From Anaerolinea sp. (GTDB taxonomy: Bacteria; Chloroflexota; Anaerolineae; Anaerolineales; Villigracilaceae): a stretch of 13,576 nucleotides of DNA. Both the position numbers and the translations under genes were made by a program. Location: positions 1 through 13,576 of the forward strand of contig DYNS01000032.1 of assembly GCA_020720965.1 (NCBI GenBank), written 5' to 3'. Of the stretch, positions 5,598 through 12,766 are shown one piece after another. The notes below the pieces were generated by a model. It saw nothing but the letters and a program-made list of their open reading frames with translations, had not been told where the DNA came from and made no database searches. Each line of letters starts with the position of its first letter. Position 1 is the first letter of the stretch.

Positions 5598-7658
5598 ATG
5601 AAAGCGCACCAAACTTCCGGCGCAGAACGCCAGGCAACCCTGCTCAACGCGGCAGCGCGGGTCTCCCGCAGCATTGCCAGCATCCTGGATTTGAACATCC
5701 TCCTCAACCGCACCGTAGACATCATCTGTGATGAATTCGGCTTTTACTATGCGGGCGTCTTCCTGGTGGACGAAAACGGCGACTGGGCTGTTCTCACCGC
5801 CGGGCGCGGCGATGCCGGGCGGGCAATGCTCGCCGAAGGGCATAAACTCCATATTGGCGGCAATTCCATGATTGGTGCCGCCATCGCCCGCCGCAGCGGG
5901 CGCATTGCCCTGGATGTCGGCGCGGAGGCGGTCTTCTTTAAGAATCCGCACCTGCCCAACACCCACTCCGAGATGGCGCTGCCCCTCATCGCCGGGGACG
6001 AAGCCATTGGCGCTCTCACCGTTCAGAGCGAGATGCAAGCCGCCTTCAGCGATGCCGACATTGCCGCGCTGCAAACGATGGCAGACCAACTCGCCGTCGC
6101 CATCTCCAACGCCCGCCTGCACCAACAAAACCAAACCCTGCTACGCCAGGCAGAACGCCGCGCTCGCCTTTTACGCGCCGCCAACAGCGTGGGCAAAGAA
6201 GTGACTTCCATGCTCAACCTGGAAGAACTTCTGCCCAAAATGGTCAATACCATCGTCAATTCTTACGGCTTTTACTACGCCGGAATCTTCCTGCTGGACG
6301 AAAACGGAGATTGGGCGCACTTGCGCGCCGGGTACGGCGAAGCAGGCAAAGCCATGCTGGCAGACGGTCACAAACTGAAGGTCGGCGGCAATTCCATGAT
6401 TGGGACTTGTATCTACCTCAACGAAGCCCGCATCGCCCTGGATGTGGGCGAGGAACGGGTACACTTCAAAAATCCGCACCTGCCTGCCACCCGCTCCGAG
6501 ATGGCTCTGCCCCTTTACTACGGCAAAACCCCGCTGGGGGCTGTCACCGTGCAATCGGTGGAAGAACGCGCCTTTAGCCAGGATGACATCACCACCCTGC
6601 AAACGATGGCAGACCATTTGGCAGTTGCCATTAACAACGCTTACACCCTGCAAGCCCTCAAAAGCGCCCATGCCGAACTGCTGCGGACTAAAGTGTACGA
6701 AGCCCTTACCGTTGCCACCACCGAAGCCATTCACTGGATTGGGAACAAAGCCCTGCCCATCAGCATGACCATTCAGCGCCTGAAGGAAGAGCAAGCCGCC
6801 GGAAGCCTGGACCCCGAATCGCTGCGCGAAGATTTGGACCTGATTGCCGAATCGGCTGAAATGATTGTGAACGTCAAGGAACAACTCATCGGTCAAGCCC
6901 GGGAGCAAAAACCCCGCCCTGTTTTGCTGGCGGATGTTTTGGCAGCCGCTGCCCAACAGCGCGGCGTAAAAGTTCCGATTCAGGTGAACATTGCCCCAGA
7001 AGCCGCTTACATGATGGCGGACAGCACCCAAATTACCCGTGCCTTGGGCAACCTGCTGCAAAATGCCGCCGAAGCCGGGGCGGGGAAAATCACCGTCAGC
7101 GCCGCGCCCGCCGGAGAAAACAGCCTGCAAGTCACCATCCGCGATAACGGGACGGGGATGAGCGCCGAAGCCCTGAGCAAAGCCTGGACTCCCTTCTTCA
7201 CCACCCGTGCCGGGCATCACGGGCTTGGTCTTCCGGCTGCCTTGCACGTCGTAACCCAACTTCAGGGGCAGATTGGCATTCACAGCAAGCCCGGCGAAAC
7301 CGATATTGAAGTTCACCTGCCTGCCGGTCAGCCAACCCTCGCCGACCTGAATCACACCCCCTCCATTTGCCTGCTGGATGATGACGATGCCTGGGCGCAG
7401 TTCTTCACCCAAGCCGTCCCCACCGCCCAACGCGCCGCCGCCCCCCAACCCGCCGACCTGCTGATTCTGGATGAGAACGCCGAGAATTTTCATAGCCTGC
7501 TGGAAGCCGTTCATCAAGCCGGGCTGGCGGGCAAAACCGTCATCGTTACCGCCGCCATGGACGTAGACCGGATGACCCGCATGTTACGCGCCGGAATTAA
7601 GGATGTGAAGTTGAAACCCTATAGCCCCGCGGAAATCCCCGCTTTGTGGGCAAAATAA
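5598..7658 (+). CDS. Hybrid sensor kinase: GAF - GAF - histidine kinase - shortened receiver
   Basis: 686 residues, cytosolic, with no membrane segment. Two GAF domains (about 30-172 and 208-350) are separated by a helical linker rich in Q and R. The second is nearly the same as the GAF domain of the kinase at 3243-5141. The H-box is EAIHWIGNKALP with H379 the likely phosphorylated residue. The ATPase domain shows the N box GNLLQNAAEA (N489), DNGTGM (516-521), FFTT (533-536) and a reduced G2 box HHGLGLP (540-546). A C-terminal receiver-like domain (about 588-686) keeps the acidic cluster 594-597, D625, T651 and K673-P674, but only about 30 residues separate the acidic cluster from D625 where about 43-45 is normal. 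AGAGAGG precedes the ATG, 12 bases after the receiver gene. Receiver activity is uncertain. It probably works with the adjacent receiver and the first kinase in one relay. Confidence 0.9.
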   Translation: MKAHQTSGAERQATLLNAAARVSRSIASILDLNILLNRTVDIICDEFGFYYAGVFLVDENGDWAVLTAGRGDAGRAMLAEGHKLHIGGNSMIGAAIARRSGRIALDVGAEAVFFKNPHLPNTHSEMALPLIAGDEAIGALTVQSEMQAAFSDADIAALQTMADQLAVAISNARLHQQNQTLLRQAERRARLLRAANSVGKEVTSMLNLEELLPKMVNTIVNSYGFYYAGIFLLDENGDWAHLRAGYGEAGKAMLADGHKLKVGGNSMIGTCIYLNEARIALDVGEERVHFKNPHLPATRSEMALPLYYGKTPLGAVTVQSVEERAFSQDDITTLQTMADHLAVAINNAYTLQALKSAHAELLRTKVYEALTVATTEAIHWIGNKALPISMTIQRLKEEQAAGSLDPESLREDLDLIAESAEMIVNVKEQLIGQAREQKPRPVLLADVLAAAAQQRGVKVPIQVNIAPEAAYMMADSTQITRALGNLLQNAAEAGAGKITVSAAPAGENSLQVTIRDNGTGMSAEALSKAWTPFFTTRAGHHGLGLPAALHVVTQLQGQIGIHSKPGETDIEVHLPAGQPTLADLNHTPSICLLDDDDAWAQFFTQAVPTAQRAAAPQPADLLILDENAENFHSLLEAVHQAGLAGKTVIVTAAMDVDRMTRMLRAGIKDVKLKPYSPAEIPALWAK
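6536..6616 (+). repeat. GAF-domain direct repeat, copy 2 (81 bases)
   Basis: Partner of 4160-4240. It encodes the same part of the second GAF domain of this kinase, with four synonymous differences. The first GAF domain of the same protein is clearly more diverged at this place, so the close relationship is between genes rather than between the two tandem domains. Confidence 0.8.
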
Positions 7659-7680
7659 GAACATGTAACTATCCGCCTTT

Positions 7681-7706
7681 CCCCTTTGTGGCGCAAGCCC
7701 AAGGGG
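7681..7706. other. Small GC-rich hairpin between convergent genes
   Basis: CCCCTT (7681-7686) pairs with AAGGGG (7701-7706). Inside it, GGC and GCC pair around a GCAA tetraloop, with a small internal loop between the two stems. It lies 22 bases after the kinase stop codon and just before the larger terminator hairpin. It could help termination or protect mRNA ends, or be chance in GC-rich DNA. Confidence 0.3.
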
Positions 7707-7710
7707 GAGG

Positions 7711-7766
7711 TAACTCAAAAGAACCGCCCTGGCTAACCGGGGCGGTTCTTTTGAGTTAATGTTTTT
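7711..7766. terminator. Strong intrinsic terminator shared by convergent genes
   Basis: An uninterrupted 19-base stem (7711-7729 with 7740-7758; arm TAACTCAAAAGAACCGCCC) encloses a further T-G and two G-C pairs and a CTAA loop. On the plus strand it is followed by a TTTTT run (7762-7766), so it should end transcription of the kinase operon. On the minus strand it begins a few bases after the methyltransferase stop codon. The 3' arm there is itself T-rich (TTCTTTTGAGTT) but no separate U-run follows, so termination in that direction is less certain. Confidence 0.85.
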
Positions 7767-9174
7767 ACATCCACCCGCGTGGAAAGTGATTTTTGAGAAT
7801 GCCCTGCGAACCCTTGCCCCAGCCAATGTTCCAACCCCCTGCGCTGACCACTGCCCAACCTTGTGTCTCAGTCGGAAGAGTTTCTCCGCGCAGGTAAGAT
7901 TGCACCAGGGGCGATTGCAAATCCAACGCGACTGTTTTTTGGGCTTCGCCGGGGCGCAGGAACAAAGCCAGGGGGTGAGCCGGTTCAAAGCGGTCTTTTT
8001 TAACGGTTCCGAGCCATACCCCCGGCAGGGTAACGCGCAAACGCCCCAGGTCGGGGAAGTCGGAAGGGGTCAGGTACAGGCGGTCGCCAAAGAGGCGCAG
8101 GTTTTCTTCTGGCAGGGGGGCGGTTAACAGGTCTTGGGCAAAGGACTGCCAAAAGCGCAGGTCGGCTTTTTCGGTTTTGCGCCCCCAACCGGCGCTCCTT
8201 CCCTTTGCCGGGCGAGGCGGTTCCTGCGCCTCGTTCACCCGGCGCAGTAGACTGGCAAAATGCCCCTCGCCCCGCACCCGATGTGGGAAAAGGCGCACCG
8301 CTCCGCGCAGGCTGAGGGGGGCGGTCTCGCCCAGCCATTCCGGCTTGCCAGGGGTAAAACCCTCGTACAGCGGCAGGGATTGCACTTCAAACTGCGCCGG
8401 GGCGGAGGCGGAAAGCAGTTCCAGCAGAGCGCCTTCATCTTCTTCCGGGGCAAAGGTGCAGGTGGAGTAGACCAAAAAGCCGCCGGGTTTTACCAGTTTG
8501 GTGGCAACCCGCAAAATATTCTGCTGACGCACCGCGCAGCCTTGCACCATCTCCGGCGACCAATCTGCCCTGGCGCCCATGTCTTTGCGGAACATGCCCT
8601 CGCCGGAGCAGGGTGCATCCACCAGCACACGGTCGAAAAAAGCCCCAAAGTGGTCTGCCAGGGCTTCGGGGGTTTCGTTGGTGATGATGACATTGCCTGC
8701 GCCCCAGCGTTCTACGTTTTGAACAAGATGCCCCACCCTTTTGGTTTTAATCTCGTTGGCGACCAAAAGCCCTTCGCCGCGCATCTGCGCCGCCAATTGG
8801 GTGGTTTTGCCCCCCGGCGCGGCGGAAAGGTCCAGCACCCGCTCGCCGGGTTGGGGGTTTAACAGCGCGGCAGGAGACATTGCCGAAGGGTCTTGCAGGT
8901 AGTATAGCCCTGCGCCATGATAGGGATGCGAACCAAACCGAAAATCGGAGGCAGGCAGGTGAAAGGCGGAAGGACACCAGGCGACAGAATCGCCCAGGGG
9001 GGCGGGGGAAATCTCTCGAAACGCCTGCCCCCCCATCTTCAGGGTGTTCACCCTCAAGCCAGATTGGGCTTCGCCATCCAGGGCGGCTTGAAAAGGTTCA
9101 AATTCTTCTCCCAAAAATTGAGACATGCGCTGGAGGAAGAAGGGCGGCAGGGGGACGGATTTTTGGGTTATCAT
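7765..9174 (-). CDS. RsmF/NSUN-type 16S rRNA m5C methyltransferase
   Basis: 469-residue S-adenosylmethionine-dependent RNA cytosine-5 methyltransferase of the RsmB/RsmF/NOL1 family. It acts on structured RNA, most likely 16S rRNA in the small ribosomal subunit. The N-terminal RNA-binding region (1-105; SGLRVNTLK, YYLQDPSAM) is followed by the SAM-binding loop LDLSAAPGGKTTQLA (114-128), motif IV DAPCSGEGMF with C189, and motif VI YSTCTF with catalytic C239. Both cysteines of the NSUN mechanism are present. The C-terminal part (about 330-469) resembles the RsmF tail with its small PUA-like RNA-binding domain. Length and order match RsmF-like proteins rather than RsmB, which has an N-terminal NusB domain. 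The start at 9174 lies 6 bases after a TATAAT box, so the mRNA may have no leader. The gene is divergent from a creatininase-family gene and convergent with the kinase operon. The exact target base is not predictable. Confidence 0.9.
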   Translation of the reverse strand: MITQKSVPLPPFFLQRMSQFLGEEFEPFQAALDGEAQSGLRVNTLKMGGQAFREISPAPLGDSVAWCPSAFHLPASDFRFGSHPYHGAGLYYLQDPSAMSPAALLNPQPGERVLDLSAAPGGKTTQLAAQMRGEGLLVANEIKTKRVGHLVQNVERWGAGNVIITNETPEALADHFGAFFDRVLVDAPCSGEGMFRKDMGARADWSPEMVQGCAVRQQNILRVATKLVKPGGFLVYSTCTFAPEEDEGALLELLSASAPAQFEVQSLPLYEGFTPGKPEWLGETAPLSLRGAVRLFPHRVRGEGHFASLLRRVNEAQEPPRPAKGRSAGWGRKTEKADLRFWQSFAQDLLTAPLPEENLRLFGDRLYLTPSDFPDLGRLRVTLPGVWLGTVKKDRFEPAHPLALFLRPGEAQKTVALDLQSPLVQSYLRGETLPTETQGWAVVSAGGWNIGWGKGSQGILKNHFPRGWM

Positions 9175-9221
9175 GCCGTTATTATAGATGTTCTCTGGCG
9201 CTATGGCAGAAAGGATTGGTT
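9175..9221. promoter_or_regulatory. Compact divergent promoter between methyltransferase and amidohydrolase
   Basis: Only 47 bases separate the two start codons. On the minus strand a perfect TATAAT (plus-strand 9181-9186) ends 6 bases before the methyltransferase ATG, which would place the transcription start at or next to the start codon. On the plus strand TATTAT (9180-9185) or TATAGA could serve as -10 for the amidohydrolase, whose start at 9222 has AAGGA at 9211-9215. The two -10 boxes overlap, so the two genes probably compete for polymerase. No good -35 hexamer is seen for either. Confidence 0.5.
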
Positions 9222-9941
9222 ATGCGTTTTGAAGAGTTAAATTGGATGGATGTGGAAGCCTACCTGCAACAGGAAGACCGCCTGATGTTGATTACCGGCG
9301 CAACCGAGCAGCACGGCTATCTCTCCCTGCTGACGGACATCAAAATTCCCCTGGCAATGGCAGATGCCGCCAGCCAGAAAACCGGGGTACTGGTTGCCCC
9401 GCCCCTGAATTTTGGCTGTTCGCCTTATTTTTTGGCGTACCCCGGCACCCTCAGCCTGCGCGCCTCCACTCTGATGGACGTGTTGGAAGACCTGATTCGC
9501 TCCGCGCACCAGACCGGTTTTCGGCGGATGCTGGTGATTAACGGGCATGGCAGCAACCTCCCGGCACGGGTTCGGCTGCGCGAGGTGGCAAACACCCTGC
9601 CCAGCCTGCAACTGCAATGGTACGACTGGTGGGAATCGCACGCGGTGGAGGCGGTTGCCCAAAAGCATAACCTGAAGCCGGAACATGCCAACTGGCTGGA
9701 AGCCTTTGCTTTTACCCAGGTCTGCGAGCTGCCCCAGGAGCCCAAAATTCCGCCTTATGTGCCCGCCATTACCAACGCCGCCCAAACCCGTCAGTTGTAT
9801 GGGGACGGTTCTTTTGGCGGTCCCTACCAGGCAGACCCGGCGATAATGCAGGATTTGTTTAACGCCGCTTTGGAAGATATTTTGCAATTGCTTCAATTTG
9901 AGGGCTTTCCCCCTCCATCATCCTCAGGAGATACACCATGA
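9222..9941 (+). CDS. Creatininase-family metal-dependent amidohydrolase
   Basis: 239 residues, typical for the creatininase family: cytosolic two-metal amide hydrolases that include creatininase, the deformylase ArfB of archaeal flavin synthesis and the mycofactocin protein MftE. The metal ligands are visible as E29 and H31 in TGATEQHGYLSLLTD, D39 of the same motif, H109 in INGHGSN and E160 in HANWLEAF. The motif differs from the usual EQHGPHLPLGTD, so the substrate pocket may differ. The open frame continues upstream to 8880, but the ATG at 9222 was chosen because AAGGA lies 6 bases before it, family homology begins there and the extension would overlap the divergent methyltransferase. Its stop overlaps the purA start by 4 bases (ATGA), so the two are translated together. 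A role near purine metabolism is suggested by that coupling only; the substrate is unknown. Confidence 0.87.
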   Translation: MRFEELNWMDVEAYLQQEDRLMLITGATEQHGYLSLLTDIKIPLAMADAASQKTGVLVAPPLNFGCSPYFLAYPGTLSLRASTLMDVLEDLIRSAHQTGFRRMLVINGHGSNLPARVRLREVANTLPSLQLQWYDWWESHAVEAVAQKHNLKPEHANWLEAFAFTQVCELPQEPKIPPYVPAITNAAQTRQLYGDGSFGGPYQADPAIMQDLFNAALEDILQLLQFEGFPPPSSSGDTP

Positions 9942-11242
9942 CCTTACAAATCATCACCGGCGCCCAATGGGGCGATGAAGGCAAAGGGCGGATTGTGGAT
10001 TGGTTCGCCGCCCAAGCCGACCTGGTTGCCCGCTTTAACGGCGGCGATAACGCCGGTCACTCTGTGACCGTTGGCGAGACTCTCTTCAAATTGCATCTCG
10101 TTCCCTCCGGCATTATTCACCCCAAGCCGGTTGCCGTACTGGGCAACGGCATGGTACTCAACCTGCGCTCTCTCGCCGCCGAAGTGGATATGCTCCAAGC
10201 CGCCGGTATAGAAATTACCCCTGCCCGTTTGCGGATTTCCCACGCCGCCCACATCATCACCCCCGCCCACACCGCGCTGGATGCCGCCCTGGAAGCGGCA
10301 CGCGGCGGCAGTAGCATTGGCACAACCGGGCGCGGAATTGGACCTGCCTACACCTCCAAAGCCGAGCGTTCCGGCTTACGCATGGCAGACCTGCTCGCGG
10401 TGAATGCCGGGGAGCGGATTTTTGCCCATGTGGAAGCCTGCAACCGCACCTTGCGCGCCCTCAACGCTCAACCCCTCAACCCCACAGCCGTAGCCGAGGA
10501 ACTTCACGCCTGCGCTCAACGCTTTGCCCCCTTCGTGGCGGATACCGCTTATGAAAGTCACCAAACTCTGGCGCAGGGCGGCTTGCTCCTGGCGGAAGGC
10601 GCTCAGGGAACCCTGCTAGACATCGACCATGGCACCTACCCTTACGTCACCTCCTCCGCCACCGTAGCCGCCGGGGTCTTCACCGGGCTGGGGCTGGGAG
10701 TCACCGCCGCCCAAAACGCGGTTGTGACAGGGGTTTGCAAATGCTTTCAAACCAGAGTCGGCAGCGGACCCTTCCCCACCGAAGTGGATGGAGACCTTGC
10801 CCTGCGCCTGCGCGGCAGCGGCGCAAACCCCTGGGACGAATACGGCACAACCACCGGTCGCCCTCGCCGGGTAGGCTGGCTGGATGGTGTTCTGCTGCGC
10901 TATGCCGCCCGCATCAACGGGCTGACCGAACTCGTCATCACCAAATTGGATATTCTCTCCGGCTTCGAGAGTCTCAAACTCTGCGTTGCTTACACCAAAG
11001 ACGGCAAAACCTACCCGGATTTGCCCTTTGGACCCACCGAATTGGAAGGCTACGAACCGGTGTACGAAGAAATGCCCGGCTGGGACGAAGACCTTAGCCC
11101 CCTGCGTGATTGGGATGCCCTGCCGGAAGCCGCCCGCCGTTATCTCAACGCCATCTCCCGCCTCACCGGTCTTCCGGTGCGCCTCGTCAGCGTTGGACCA
11201 GAGCGGGAGCAACTGGTGGAGAACCCGGCATATCCCCGGTAA
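9938..11242 (+). CDS. purA: Adenylosuccinate synthetase
   Basis: 434 residues, full length for PurA (about 430). It joins IMP and aspartate using GTP to make adenylosuccinate, the first committed step from IMP to AMP, in the cytosol. All signature segments are present: GAQWGDEGKG (8-17) with catalytic D13, FNGGDNAGHS (33-42) with catalytic H41, the IMP-binding stretch GTTGRGIGPAYTSKAER, LLAEGAQGTLLDIDHGTYP, the segment GPFPTEV, and TGRPRRVGWLD. AGGAG precedes the ATG at 9938, which overlaps the stop of the amidohydrolase gene (ATGA). It is probably transcribed from the divergent promoter near 9180 and ends at the hairpin at 11259-11287. Nothing is missing or odd in the protein. Confidence 0.97.
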   Translation: MTLQIITGAQWGDEGKGRIVDWFAAQADLVARFNGGDNAGHSVTVGETLFKLHLVPSGIIHPKPVAVLGNGMVLNLRSLAAEVDMLQAAGIEITPARLRISHAAHIITPAHTALDAALEAARGGSSIGTTGRGIGPAYTSKAERSGLRMADLLAVNAGERIFAHVEACNRTLRALNAQPLNPTAVAEELHACAQRFAPFVADTAYESHQTLAQGGLLLAEGAQGTLLDIDHGTYPYVTSSATVAAGVFTGLGLGVTAAQNAVVTGVCKCFQTRVGSGPFPTEVDGDLALRLRGSGANPWDEYGTTTGRPRRVGWLDGVLLRYAARINGLTELVITKLDILSGFESLKLCVAYTKDGKTYPDLPFGPTELEGYEPVYEEMPGWDEDLSPLRDWDALPEAARRYLNAISRLTGLPVRLVSVGPEREQLVENPAYPR

Positions 11243-11246
11243 ATTT

Positions 11247-11325
11247 CCCTCACCCCAACCCCTCCCCCGGTGGGGGAGGGGCTTTTTAGTGCCCTCTCCC
11301 GGTGGGAGAGGGCGGAGGGTGAGGG
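11247..11325. repeat. Nested GC-rich inverted repeat (REP/MITE-like) between convergent genes
   Basis: Outer arms CCCTCACCC (11247-11255) and GGGTGAGGG (11317-11325) enclose two hairpins, each with a 10-base stem and GGT loop: 11259-11281 and 11291-11313. As a single strand it would fold into a three-way junction. Sequences built on CCCTCACCCC, CCCTCTCCC and GGGAGAGGG are familiar as dispersed intergenic repeats in many bacterial genomes and often give false small ORFs rich in G, R, S and P. The family assignment is from general knowledge; copy number cannot be seen in this window. Confidence 0.6.
11259..11287 (+). terminator. Intrinsic terminator of purA
   Basis: The stem CCCCTCCCCC / GGGGGAGGGG with a GGT loop is followed by C and TTTTT (11283-11287), beginning 17 bases after the purA stop codon. 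It forms one arm of the larger nested repeat, so a repeat element seems to serve as the terminator here. Confidence 0.75.
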
Positions 11326-11336
11326 CAGAGGGCGTT

Positions 11337-12710
11337 TTACCGAATTGCCCCCTGCGGCGCGGGGGTTGCCTCCAACCCGTTGCGCCGAATCACTTCGGCG
11401 TACCATTTTCCGCTGTCCTTCAGGGTGCGTTCCCCGGTCTCAAAGTTAACCCAGGTAATGCCAAAACGCTGGCGGTAGCCTTCTGCCCATTCAAAATTAT
11501 CCATCAGCGACCAGACAAAATACCCCTCCAGCGGGATGCCCGCCTGGAGGGCGCGTTGGCAGGCAGAAAGATGGGATTGCAAATAAGCGGTGCGAAGTTC
11601 GTCATGGAGCGGGGCGCTGTAACTCGCGCCGTTTTCGGTGACGTAGATTTTGGGCGGCAGGTAGTGAAAGTACACCCGGCTTAGTACGCCAAATAAGCCA
11701 TGCCCGTAGTTTTCCCAGTTAAATTCGGTGTAGTTTTGCGGGGTCTTTTCCTGGGGAAAGGCGGTTTGGGGCTCGTTGCCTTCTTCTCCTGCCCGCATCA
11801 CCTGGCGCTGATAGTAGTTCAGCCCCACAAAGTCGGTGGGAACCTGAATGGCGTGCATATCGCCTGCCTGCACAAAATCCATCCCGGTGGGGAAAGCGCC
11901 TCTCGCCTGCAAATCCGCTTGCAGGTCGGATGGGTAGCCGAAGCCGTAGAGCGGGTCGAAGAACCAGCGCGTCCACACCTCGCCCTGACGGTGCAGGTCG
12001 CGGTCGGCGCGGCTGTTAGAGCCGGGGACGGTCCAATTGATGTTGAGGGTGATGCCCACTTCTGCCTGCGGGCTGTTGTGGCGGATGAGCGGTACTGCCC
12101 ATCCGTGAGAGAGCAGGAGGTGATGAGCGGTCTTTACGGCGGAGGGCAGGTCTTGCACACCGGGGGCGTGAATGCCGTTGAGGTAGCCGAGCCAGGTGAC
12201 AACCGATGGCTCGTTGTGGGTTATCCAATGCTTCACCCTGTCCCCCAGGGCTTTAGAGACGACATCCGCGTATTCTGCAAAAGCCAGGGCGGTGTTGCGG
12301 TTTGCCCAGCCGCCCTCGTCTTGCAGGGCTTGGGGCAAATCCCAGTGAAAGAGGGTGATGAAGGGCGTAATTCCGGCTTCCAGCAGGGCATCTACCAGGT
12401 TGCTGTAAAAGTTCAGCCCTGCCTGGTTCACTTCTCCGCGCCCCTGGGGGAGGATTCGCGCCCAGGAAAGGGAGAAGCGATAGGCTTTTAGCCCCAGGCT
12501 CTTCATCAGTTCCACGTCTTCGCGCCAGCGGTGATAATGGTCGCAGGCGACATCGCCCGTATCGCCGTTAAAGACCTTGCCGGGGGTGTGCGAAAAACGG
12601 TCCCAAACCGATTCGCCTTTGCCGTCTTCGTTCCAGCCGCCCTCAATTTGGTAAGATGCTGTGGCAGCGCCCCAGGTAAATGAGGGGGGAAAATGCAAAA
12701 ATTCAGTCAT
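11337..12710 (-). CDS. GH1 beta-glucosidase
   Basis: 457 residues, the standard length for bacterial family-1 glycoside hydrolases, which hydrolyse beta-glucosides and beta-galactosides (for example cellobiose) with retention of configuration. Without a signal peptide it is cytosolic and would act on imported disaccharides. The N-terminal signature FTWGAATASYQIEGG is at 11-25, the acid/base E167 lies in THNEP, the nucleophile E359 in YVTENGAS, and the aglycone/glycone-site segment WSLMDNFEWAEGYRQRFG is at 400-417. The open frame continues to 12791, but that extension runs into the tRNA gene. The ATG at 12710 has AAGGAG upstream and the family N-terminus begins there. It is 56 bases downstream of the tRNA on the same strand, with the tRNA terminator between, and its own promoter is not obvious. 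No transporter or sugar regulator is adjacent. Confidence 0.95.
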   Translation of the reverse strand: MTEFLHFPPSFTWGAATASYQIEGGWNEDGKGESVWDRFSHTPGKVFNGDTGDVACDHYHRWREDVELMKSLGLKAYRFSLSWARILPQGRGEVNQAGLNFYSNLVDALLEAGITPFITLFHWDLPQALQDEGGWANRNTALAFAEYADVVSKALGDRVKHWITHNEPSVVTWLGYLNGIHAPGVQDLPSAVKTAHHLLLSHGWAVPLIRHNSPQAEVGITLNINWTVPGSNSRADRDLHRQGEVWTRWFFDPLYGFGYPSDLQADLQARGAFPTGMDFVQAGDMHAIQVPTDFVGLNYYQRQVMRAGEEGNEPQTAFPQEKTPQNYTEFNWENYGHGLFGVLSRVYFHYLPPKIYVTENGASYSAPLHDELRTAYLQSHLSACQRALQAGIPLEGYFVWSLMDNFEWAEGYRQRFGITWVNFETGERTLKDSGKWYAEVIRRNGLEATPAPQGAIR

Positions 12711-12731
12711 GGTTTTTCTCCTTGTTTGCGT

Positions 12732-12760
12732 AAAAAAACGCGCCAATATAGGCGCATTTT
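12732..12760 (-). terminator. Intrinsic terminator downstream of tRNA-Arg
   Basis: Read on the minus strand, AATGCGCC-TATATT-GGCGCGTT forms a stem of about 8-9 pairs (one T-G pair) and runs into seven T residues (plus-strand A run 12732-12738). It begins 6 bases after the tRNA end, which fits a monocistronic tRNA. It also lies within the short region before the beta-glucosidase ribosome site. Confidence 0.75.
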
Positions 12761-12766
12761 GGGTAG

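Noticed and set aside
6171..7517. Long open frame of 448 codons on the minus strand, opposite the second kinase gene
   Set aside because: It is antisense to a gene with clear GAF, H-box and ATPase motifs, and its product has no recognisable domain. A similar antisense frame lies opposite the first kinase only because the two genes are paralogous and GC-rich.
8880..9221. N-terminal extension of the creatininase-family frame
   Set aside because: It overlaps the methyltransferase coding region in antisense, has no family similarity, and AAGGA marks the ATG at 9222.
11140..11406. Small minus-strand frame with LSHRER and SPSPTGGGVGVRE-like sequence
   Set aside because: This is the false peptide typically produced by GC-rich intergenic inverted repeats of the CCCTCACCCC type, not a gene.
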